From contig CAYMJU010000028.1 of assembly GCA_964390555.1 (NCBI GenBank), forward strand, positions 1 to 9,749: a stretch of DNA of 9,749 bases. Direction: 5' to 3'. Both the position numbers and the translations under genes were made by a program. This document shows positions 4,453-9,749 of the stretch, piece by piece. The notes under the pieces were generated by a model. That model did not search any database. It worked only from the letters and a program-made list of their open reading frames with translations, and was not told the origin of the DNA. Every line of letters starts with the position of its first letter. The stretch's first letter is position 1. This stretch comes from CAVTWS01 sp964390555. Its GTDB lineage: Bacteria; Actinomycetota; Acidimicrobiia; Acidimicrobiales; SHLQ01.

Positions 4453-6690
4453 TCAGCCGACCCGCCGACCGTCGATCGTCACCGTCACCACGTCGGGGTT
4501 CACCATCGCTTGATCCATCCACCGCAGCGCGTACCCGTCGGCGGGGAGTGCACCGACGAACCGCCACTCGACGGTCACCGCGACACCAGGCTGTACCTCT
4601 ACCGGTACCAGGTAGCGATTGAGGCCGTACTCGGCCCGGTGCTCGACCGCCCATTGGATCCCGTCCACCGTCGCCGACACCAGGTCGGCCGGCGTGAACA
4701 CCGACAGCAGCACCTCGTTGGCCCCGAGGGCCGCACCGTCGGTCGGAAGGCCCACGACGTGCTGAGGCAGCCCCGGCGGGGCCGAGCTCTCGAGGTGCAC
4801 GCGCAGGATCCCCTGGAACGTGCCCGCCGACGCATCGGTGGTGACTTCGTAGGCGATAGTCCGGTGCAGATAGGCGTCGAGCTTGTCGGCACCGAGGTTG
4901 GCCTGGACGACGGCCACCTGGTCTCCGCCCTCGAACGCCGAGAACGCGCCGTCGATTCCGCTCGCAGCGAGGACCCGCGCCCCGCCGGGGTCGGTTGCCA
5001 CGACCATCAGATGGCGGTCGTCGATGGCGGGTCCAAGGGCGTCCGCGAGTGCCGACAGGTCCGAGAACTCGAGCCCCGACACGACGGCGTCGAACACGGC
5101 CTGGGCGGCGCCGTCGAGGAAGTCCACCCGGTCGTCGAGCTGTGGGAACTCTGTGTACTGATCGACGAGCAGGAACCGGGCCGCGGTGTCGGCCGTGAGC
5201 GGACGGTCGAGGCCCTCGATGGTCACCGGCCCGGTCAGCTCGAGCAGGGCCGCGAGCCCGAAGGGGTCGAGGTAGACGACGCCGTCGATCGGCCGCCCGC
5301 CCATCTGCGGGTACAACTCGGTGACAGCACGCGCCGCGGTCGGAAAGTCGGGCGTTCCGGTCCAGTTCTGCGAGTACAACCAGGGTTCGTTCTCGACGAA
5401 CCGGCTCGGGTAGGACCCGGGATCGGTCAGCCCGGTCGCGGTCGACGCCGAGTTGAGAACAAGGTTACGGGCCCGGAAACCGAACTCGAGCCGCCCCTGG
5501 TCGGCGAGCACCTCGGCCACGTTGGCGACGATGCCGCCACCCTCGCGTGTCTCCGATGGGGTGCCGAACAGCACCAGGTAACGCTGCGGCCGGTCGGCGC
5601 CGAGCAACCGCGGGGCGACAAGAACAGCGTCGAGCGCACGGTCGGCTTGGTCGAGCGCACCGCCGACCTCGGCGGTCAGCTCGTCGAACCGCTCGGCCAG
5701 CGGTGGTACCAGCCACACCGACCGGGCATCGGCGAGCGCTTGCACCGACGCCACGAGAGTGTTGCGACTGTCGCCGAGCGGCCGTTCGAGCGACGCGAGG
5801 GCCGTCAGATCCACGCCGCCCTCGACCCAGAGGTGGTCCACCTCGATCTGGTCGAGCGCGTTCGCCACAGTTGCCGTCAGGCGGGCCCCCTCTTCGGCCG
5901 CGGTGGACACGGCTCGAAGGTTGCTGCCGATCCCGGGGATGGCGAGGGCCGGTCGGGCCAGCCAGGATCCGAGGCCCGACGCCGCGACGTCGAAGTGCTC
6001 TCGGGCGGCTCGCAGTTCGAGGATCGCTCGATCGGTGTCGCCGGCCCGCCCGGCCTCGAGTCCCGATCGCGTCGCGGTCACCGCGGCGTCGACCTCGGAT
6101 CGGATCCGCCACGCGGCCACGCCCGCGAGCACCGTCACGCCGACGGCCACAGCTAGACCGCCGGCCAGGAGTCGGCGGGTCACCCGTCTCGACCGCACGG
6201 AGAGCGCGGACCAGCCCGAGACACATACCGGTGCCAGAGCGAGAGCGGCCACTACAGCCGAGCTCGCCCCGCCGTGGGGGTCGTCGAGCCGGAGCAGCGC
6301 CTGGACGGCGACACCCACCGCGGCGGCTCCAGCCAGCCCGGTCTGACGATCCCACAGCGCACCACCGAGCACGGCGACGACCACGGACCCGGCGGCCAGC
6401 GCAGCGACGGCGAACGCGGTCGGCGCTCCGGCGACGGCTCCGGCCAGCAGCGCCACCAGCCACGTCCACGGAGCGGCGCGGGTCGCCAGAACGCTGACGC
6501 CGCCAGCGAGCGCCGCGGTCCACGCGGCGTCAGACACCCACCATCCCGTCGGGGACGCCCCAGAGAGCACGCCACCCAACCCGGCCAGAAGGACCGCCGC
6601 GGGGACCATGGCCAGCGGTTCGCGCGCGAGCGACAGCGGCGACCGACGCGAATCGGGGGCGTAGAGGTCGGCGACGGAGGCGGCGGTCAT
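4453..6690 (-). CDS. DUF4012 domain membrane protein, 745 aa
   Basis: Polytopic envelope protein of unknown function. The N-terminal third (about 28-195) is hydrophobic and can form roughly six or seven membrane segments, ending at a basic patch (RSRRVTRR, 166-173) and a last helix (174-193). The remainder (196-745) is predicted to lie outside the membrane. It opens with helices and then carries DUF4012 hallmarks: RYLVLFGTPSETREGGGI (370-387), IDGVVYLDPFGLAALLELTGPV (468-489) and LTADTAARFLLVDQY (498-512). DUF4012 proteins are common in actinobacteria, often near cell-surface polysaccharide or pilus genes, but their reaction is not established. ATG 6690 has no visible ribosome binding site and directly follows a strong hairpin; ATG 6609 (residue 28), just before the first helix, is an alternative start. 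It follows the SnoaL-like gene by 55 bp. Confidence 0.88.
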   Translation of the reverse strand: MTAASVADLYAPDSRRSPLSLAREPLAMVPAAVLLAGLGGVLSGASPTGWWVSDAAWTAALAGGVSVLATRAAPWTWLVALLAGAVAGAPTAFAVAALAAGSVVVAVLGGALWDRQTGLAGAAAVGVAVQALLRLDDPHGGASSAVVAALALAPVCVSGWSALSVRSRRVTRRLLAGGLAVAVGVTVLAGVAAWRIRSEVDAAVTATRSGLEAGRAGDTDRAILELRAAREHFDVAASGLGSWLARPALAIPGIGSNLRAVSTAAEEGARLTATVANALDQIEVDHLWVEGGVDLTALASLERPLGDSRNTLVASVQALADARSVWLVPPLAERFDELTAEVGGALDQADRALDAVLVAPRLLGADRPQRYLVLFGTPSETREGGGIVANVAEVLADQGRLEFGFRARNLVLNSASTATGLTDPGSYPSRFVENEPWLYSQNWTGTPDFPTAARAVTELYPQMGGRPIDGVVYLDPFGLAALLELTGPVTIEGLDRPLTADTAARFLLVDQYTEFPQLDDRVDFLDGAAQAVFDAVVSGLEFSDLSALADALGPAIDDRHLMVVATDPGGARVLAASGIDGAFSAFEGGDQVAVVQANLGADKLDAYLHRTIAYEVTTDASAGTFQGILRVHLESSAPPGLPQHVVGLPTDGAALGANEVLLSVFTPADLVSATVDGIQWAVEHRAEYGLNRYLVPVEVQPGVAVTVEWRFVGALPADGYALRWMDQAMVNPDVVTVTIDGRRVG

Positions 6691-6692
6691 CG

Positions 6693-6722
6693 GGGTCGTG
6701 CCGGATCACCCGGCCCCGACCC
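6693..6722 (-). terminator. Strong hairpin between SnoaL-like gene and DUF4012 start
   Basis: GGGTCG-T-GCCGG / ATCAC / CCGGC-CC-CGACCC: 11 paired bases with one small asymmetric internal loop, ending 2 nt before the DUF4012 ATG and 23 nt after the SnoaL-like stop. It has no T-tract. It may end the upstream transcript, or it may hide the DUF4012 translation start. Confidence 0.4.
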
Positions 6723-6745
6723 ATCGGCAGCGAAGGCCGGTGGCG

Positions 6746-7156
6746 TTAGGACGACGGATCGAGGGCGTGGAGCGCGGCCGTCGGGTCGTAGAACTCGCGC
6801 GTCGACGCGATGCGGTCGCCGCGAAACGTCATGATGCCCACGTAGCGGTTGGCGTAGCGCTTTCCGGTCGGGACCACGTGGCCCTCGCTCACGTACTCGA
6901 GCACCCACCGGTCGGGATCGGTGGTCGGGTACACCTCGGTGATCGTGAGCTCGAAGCGGAACACCCCGAGCGCGGCCCGGAGGTATTCACCCACGGTGTC
7001 GCGCCCCTCGATCCGCTTCGGCTCGGGCCGGGCGTAGGGCAACTCGAGCACGTAGTCGGGCGTGTAGCAATCAGCGAGCGCTTCGACGTCGCCCCGCCCG
7101 ATCGCCGCGAACGAGCGCTCGACGAGGGCGAGGCGGTTGGCGTCGGGAGCGGGCAT
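6746..7156 (-). CDS. SnoaL-like (NTF2-fold) protein, 136 aa
   Basis: Small one-domain protein of the SnoaL/NTF2-like superfamily, a cone-shaped fold that binds small hydrophobic ligands; members range from cyclases and isomerases to non-catalytic ligand binders. Visible features are the opening helices LVERSFAAIGRGDVEALADCYTPDY (11-35), the ETG-like turn EGRDTVGEYLRA (50-61), and C-terminal strands VLEYVSEG (85-92), YANRYVGIMTFRGDRI (101-116) and REFYDP (120-125), the typical order for the family. The length is normal. No signal peptide, so cytosolic. ATG 7156 gives the standard N-terminus; the frame stays open much further upstream through the pilin-like gene in another phase, which I treat as a shadow. 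There is no clear Shine-Dalgarno. It begins 47 bp after the pilin-like gene but looks unrelated in function. Substrate unknown. Confidence 0.85.
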   Translation of the reverse strand: MPAPDANRLALVERSFAAIGRGDVEALADCYTPDYVLELPYARPEPKRIEGRDTVGEYLRAALGVFRFELTITEVYPTTDPDRWVLEYVSEGHVVPTGKRYANRYVGIMTFRGDRIASTREFYDPTAALHALDPSS

Positions 7157-7203
7157 CGACGCAGTCTGCCCCGATGGCCGCACGGTCTGCGAACGATGGC
7201 GAC

Positions 7204-7920
7204 CTACGGATCGTTGACCGTGATCGAGAGCGGCGTGTACAGCGTGTTGTCCCAGGTCAGCGTCAGGTGCGCCAGCGACGTGACCGTGAACGTGGTGCTG
7301 GTCTGCGGGTTGGAGCCGTTGGTGCGCAGATTGGCCTGGGATAGTGAGCAGGTTCCTGCGGAGTTGGTCGTACACGTCGTCGTCTCGTCGGTCGTGCTCT
7401 CCGACCACGTGCCGTCCACCCTCACCGCGCCGACGCTCTCGCCCAGGCCGTCCCGGACGGTCACGGTGACCGTGGCCGTCCACTTGCTCACGCCTGTCTG
7501 AATGGTCGCCGTGCCAATCAGCACGGCGACGTCCATCCGCTGGTTCAGCGGGATGGTCGTGGTCGTCGGCGGCACGCCGGTCGTCGCCGTCGGGATCGTC
7601 GTGGTGGTCGTGGTGGTGGTCGTCGACGTGGTGCTGGTGGTCGACGTGGTGCTGGTGGTCGACGAGGTGCTGCTCGTAGATGAGCTCGAGGTCGTGGTCG
7701 GGTCCTGCCCCAGCACGTTGGGCGTGAGGTTGGCGTTGTCGGGGTTGCCGATCGATGCGCCGCGCGCCGAGATCGCGCTCCCCTCGGTCGACTGGAGGTT
7801 GTCCGCGACCGCGACCATCGGCACTACGAGCAGCGCCAGGGCCAGGGCGTACTCGACCGTGCCGGCGCCGCGGGCGGCGCGCCACTTCTTCGTGAGGACT
7901 GGGAACAGTCGGGATCTCAT
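7204..7920 (-). CDS. Flp-prepilin-like N-terminus fused to Thr/Ser stalk and Ig-like domain
   Basis: 238 aa in three parts. A basic leader and RGAGTVEYALALALLVVPMV (17-36) match the Flp/Tad prepilin rule: cleavage after Gly18, with Glu at +5 (E23) and Tyr at +6 (Y24), followed by a hydrophobic helix. After a short spacer comes a Thr/Ser-only stalk with a few Pro (about 75-125). The C-terminal domain (130-236) has alternating strands such as WTATVTVTVRDGLGESVGAVRVDGTWS (147-173, read as strand-turn-strand) and a cysteine pair (C183, C191), like bacterial Ig-like domains. Flp pilins are normally about 50-80 aa, so this is not an ordinary major pilin; a minor pilin, tip adhesin or wall-spanning stalk is inferred. 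ATG 7920 is preceded by GAGGTGA, which overlaps the TadG-like stop; only 2 nt separate the genes, so they are probably coupled. TadE-like origin of the N-terminus is the alternative. Confidence 0.75.
   Translation of the reverse strand: MRSRLFPVLTKKWRAARGAGTVEYALALALLVVPMVAVADNLQSTEGSAISARGASIGNPDNANLTPNVLGQDPTTTSSSSTSSTSSTTSTTSTTSTTSTTTTTTTTTIPTATTGVPPTTTTIPLNQRMDVAVLIGTATIQTGVSKWTATVTVTVRDGLGESVGAVRVDGTWSESTTDETTTCTTNSAGTCSLSQANLRTNGSNPQTSTTFTVTSLAHLTLTWDNTLYTPLSITVNDP
7622..7675. repeat. 18-bp tandem repeat in the Thr/Ser stalk
   Basis: GTCGACGTGGTGCTGGTG at 7622-7639 is repeated exactly at 7640-7657 and recurs in diverged form at 7658-7675. It lies within the Thr/Ser stalk coding region, next to GTG/GTC runs on the plus strand (about 7585-7621). 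18 bp is six codons, so unit gain or loss keeps the frame and changes only stalk length. Confidence 0.8.
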
Positions 7921-7922
7921 CG

Positions 7923-7929
7923 TCACCTC
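7923..7929 (-). promoter_or_regulatory. Shine-Dalgarno of the pilin-like gene, overlapping the TadG-like stop
   Basis: GAGGTGA on the minus strand; its last three bases are the TGA stop of the TadG-like gene, and ATG 7920 follows after 2 nt. GAGG to ATG is 5 nt. This suggests reinitiation by ribosomes finishing the upstream gene. Confidence 0.65.
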
Positions 7930-9686
7930 ATCAACACGACGAACCGGTTCACACCGATGTCGGTAGGGGCATCGACATCGCTCAAGCCGCCGGGAAGGGA
8001 GCCGGGCGGCATCACGAACGCCGTCATGGCATTGGCCGTCGACCCCGACCCGGTGGTCGAAGGACTGTCGATGACACAATTCGAGAAGCCGCTGCAGGTG
8101 CGCCCGTAGGCGGCTCCCGGATCGAACTCGATGTCACAGCCTCCGGGGTTGCAGTTGCCGCCGTACAGGCGCTGGAGGTACACGGGCCGGAAAACGAAGA
8201 ACGTGGCCGGGTTGCTCGTGCCGTTCAGGTCGGCCGGGCCTTCGTACAGCTCGGGCACGTAGCCGAAGCGGGGCGTGAGCTGGATGTCCCACAGGTCGGG
8301 GTTCTCGGTCGTGTCGCTGTTGCGCGTGAACAGGGGATCGTCGCACGACCCGACGCAACCGACGGGGGCCTCGGCGGGGGCCAAGGCGCCGTAGTCGTCC
8401 CACGAAAACCCGCGGTAGTGAGTGAGGCAGCGCTCCATCAGCTTCACGATCCGCTCGCGCCGGGGCAGCGTGATGAGGTGACCTTCGATGGTGTCGGGCA
8501 GCGCGGACATCTGGCCGTCGTTCTCGATGTTCATCCCGCCGGAGTGATTGGCGGAATCGCCGTAGTTGTAGGGGTCGACACCGCCGAACTGATCGCGACC
8601 GCACGAGAGCGGCACGTCGAGAGCATCCACCGGGCCAAAGGGTAGGAACTCCCAGAGCGCCTCGTCGTTCAGGGTGTAGCCACCGACGTTGAGGGTACGG
8701 CCCCACGGGTGGAGGCTCGGACGCTGCAGCCGCGCGTAACCGCCGTCACTGAACGGGCCACCGGAGAACAACCCGAACCCGGCGTGTTGCGCACGGTTGC
8801 CGGTCACCGTCCTGGTCCGGTTCGGGCGGATCGGGTCCACCCCGCACACGGTCACATCGAGGAACTCGTGTTTGACAACGCCCAGCCACGGCGATCCCAT
8901 CAGCCGGCTCAGATCGTGGTCGGCTCCCACCGCGACGTTCTGGGCGATGGCGTCGTTCGCGTTCGGGTTGCAGTTCGGCGTTGTCCCGACGGCATCGTTG
9001 CCGTAGTAGGCGAACTCGATCATGCGGAAGTTGCCCTGCGCGGCCCCCTCGCACAAGTCGTCGGGGACGTTCCCGGCGCCGGCTTTCACGCATTGGTAGG
9101 TCGTGGAGCCGCTCATCAGCGCGAACGGCAACACGTTGCCGTACCCCACTACGTCGAACCCGGCTACGGCATAAGCCGTGTGCTCGAAGTTGTCGATGCC
9201 GACGACCGAGGTGATCCCCGACGGGAGCACCTGCAGCGGCACCCGCACCCGGATCCGGGTCCGGCGGGCGTTCCACGAGATGCAGTTGGAGGTGGTCGAC
9301 TTGACGAAGCCAGGCTCGGCGATGACCTCGGCTCCGCACGTGTTGAACGCGGCATTGGTGAGCGCGCCCGGGATGGCCTCGTTGACCAGGTCGATCACCT
9401 GGCCCACGGCGTCGGTGTCGTTGCCCAGCGAGATCGCCGCGCCGAGGGCGGCGGCGTCGGCCGCGGTCTGGTCCTGCCGGCGTGCGTTGTAGACGGCACC
9501 GAGGTCGATGGCGAAGCCGGTGAACCCCAGGAGAGCCACGAAGACCACCGCTGTCAGTGGCAGCACGCTGCCTCTCTCTCCGCGCCCACCGACGCGCCTG
9601 AAGCCTCCCGCGTGCCGGTCCACGGTCGCGCGCCTGCGCTCGCCGCGCCCACCGACGCGCCTGACACCTCCCGTGCGCCCGCTCAC
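7923..9686 (-). CDS. TadG-like (Tad pilus-associated) secreted protein, Cys-rich, 587 aa
   Basis: The N-terminus carries the signature of TadE/G-like proteins. A basic leader ends ...GRGER (to 38), then GSVLPLTAVVFVALLGFTGF (39-58) forms one membrane helix, followed by AIDLGAVYNARRQDQTAADAAALGAA (59-84), which matches the family's D-x-G...QxAADAAAL pattern. The rest is a large predicted extracellular region with 14 cysteines and many Asn/Gly turns, and no recognised enzyme motif. In Tad loci such proteins act in pilus assembly or surface secretion. Start choice: GTG 9686 overlaps the previous gene's stop (GTGA). GTG 9623 (566 aa) would give a more usual short leader, and GTG 9719 is also in frame, which is open to the window edge. 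The leader contains a 63-bp duplication. It is followed at once by the pilin-like gene. Confidence 0.78.
   Translation of the reverse strand: MSGRTGGVRRVGGRGERRRATVDRHAGGFRRVGGRGERGSVLPLTAVVFVALLGFTGFAIDLGAVYNARRQDQTAADAAALGAAISLGNDTDAVGQVIDLVNEAIPGALTNAAFNTCGAEVIAEPGFVKSTTSNCISWNARRTRIRVRVPLQVLPSGITSVVGIDNFEHTAYAVAGFDVVGYGNVLPFALMSGSTTYQCVKAGAGNVPDDLCEGAAQGNFRMIEFAYYGNDAVGTTPNCNPNANDAIAQNVAVGADHDLSRLMGSPWLGVVKHEFLDVTVCGVDPIRPNRTRTVTGNRAQHAGFGLFSGGPFSDGGYARLQRPSLHPWGRTLNVGGYTLNDEALWEFLPFGPVDALDVPLSCGRDQFGGVDPYNYGDSANHSGGMNIENDGQMSALPDTIEGHLITLPRRERIVKLMERCLTHYRGFSWDDYGALAPAEAPVGCVGSCDDPLFTRNSDTTENPDLWDIQLTPRFGYVPELYEGPADLNGTSNPATFFVFRPVYLQRLYGGNCNPGGCDIEFDPGAAYGRTCSGFSNCVIDSPSTTGSGSTANAMTAFVMPPGSLPGGLSDVDAPTDIGVNRFVVLMR
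9581..9673. repeat. 63-bp offset direct duplication in the 5' end of the TadG-like gene
   Basis: The 30-bp stretch 9581-9610 recurs at 9644-9673 with one two-base difference. It encodes the repeated peptide GGxRRVGGRGER before the membrane helix. The offset of 63 bp is exactly 21 codons, so the frame is kept and the basic cytoplasmic leader is roughly doubled. Confidence 0.85.
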
Positions 9687-9749
9687 ACGCACGTCGTCCA
9701 ACTCGTCGACCCGGTCCACGAAGCGTCGCGTTCCAGCCGGGTCACGACC
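9683..9749 (-). CDS. 3' end of an unidentified gene upstream of the TadG-like gene (partial)
   Basis: On the minus strand a frame is open from the right edge to TGA 9685-9683 and gives 21 residues, beginning VVTRLERDASW and ending SWTTCV. Third positions are mostly G or C (about 18 of 21). Its stop overlaps GTG 9686 as GTGA, the usual way coupled actinobacterial genes meet, and this is the main reason to believe it. By position a TadE- or TadG-like partner is plausible, but 21 residues are too few to identify it. The TadG-like frame is also open through this stretch, so it could instead be the true N-terminus of that gene. Confidence 0.4.
   Translation of the reverse strand, partial: VVTRLERDASWTGSTSWTTCV

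Noticed and set aside
4510..6156. 548-codon plus-strand open frame opposite the DUF4012 gene
   Set aside because: Antisense shadow of a high-GC gene. The His/Arg/Gly-rich composition matches no family, while the minus frame carries clear DUF4012 motifs.
7161..7200. Terminator between the pilin-like and SnoaL-like genes
   Set aside because: Only a 4-bp CGCA/TGCG stem could be found; too weak to call.
7157..7885. Long in-frame extension of the SnoaL-like ORF upstream
   Set aside because: It reads the pilin-like gene out of frame (Arg/His/Asp-rich) before a normal SnoaL N-terminus at 7156.
7502..7966. Plus-strand Val-rich open frame opposite the stalk
   Set aside because: The valine runs are the reverse reading of Thr/Ser codons; no start signal or other support.

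Overview
The window is high-GC, densely coded bacterial DNA that reads best as an actinobacterium, most likely a member of the class Acidimicrobiia (inference; no rRNA or marker gene is present). Supporting signs are strong GC bias at third codon positions, TANNNT -10 boxes 7-8 nt in front of start codons (leaderless transcripts), a secreted protein with the LAxTG sortase motif typical of high-GC Gram-positives, a DUF4012 membrane protein, and Tad-pilus-type secreted proteins.

Left part (1-2403): two perfect 93-bp tandem repeat units run off the left edge. They abut the stop codon of a small 83-aa gene on the minus strand. That gene is divergent, across 44 bp, from a plus-strand ABC-F ATPase gene (639 aa). 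The ABC-F gene overlaps by 24 bp, tail to tail, a minus-strand gene for a CbbX/SpoVK-type AAA+ ATPase with a TerB-like helical front (498 aa).

Middle (3877-4038): a third copy of the same repeat sits exactly at the start of the AAA+ gene, flanked by an 11-bp direct duplication that includes the start codon. The apparent leaderless promoter and the original ATG now lie beyond the repeat, 92 bp upstream. The repeat stays open in frame as a 31-codon leader ORF whose stop overlaps the AAA+ start (ATGA). All copies keep two GC-rich hairpins, and within those hairpins the copies differ only in a loop or a bulge.

Right part (4039-9749, all minus strand, read right to left): the end of an unidentified gene; a TadG-like secreted protein with 14 cysteines (GTGA overlap with the gene before it); a Flp-prepilin-like N-terminus joined to a Thr/Ser stalk and a predicted Ig-like domain (its SD overlaps the stop of the TadG-like gene); a SnoaL-like protein; a DUF4012 polytopic membrane protein; and a 96-aa secreted protein ending in an LAQTG wall-anchor signal. 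At least the first three form a translationally coupled unit for surface appendage or envelope proteins. The pilin-stalk-Ig architecture and the structured, translatable repeat that captured a start codon are the two most unusual things here.
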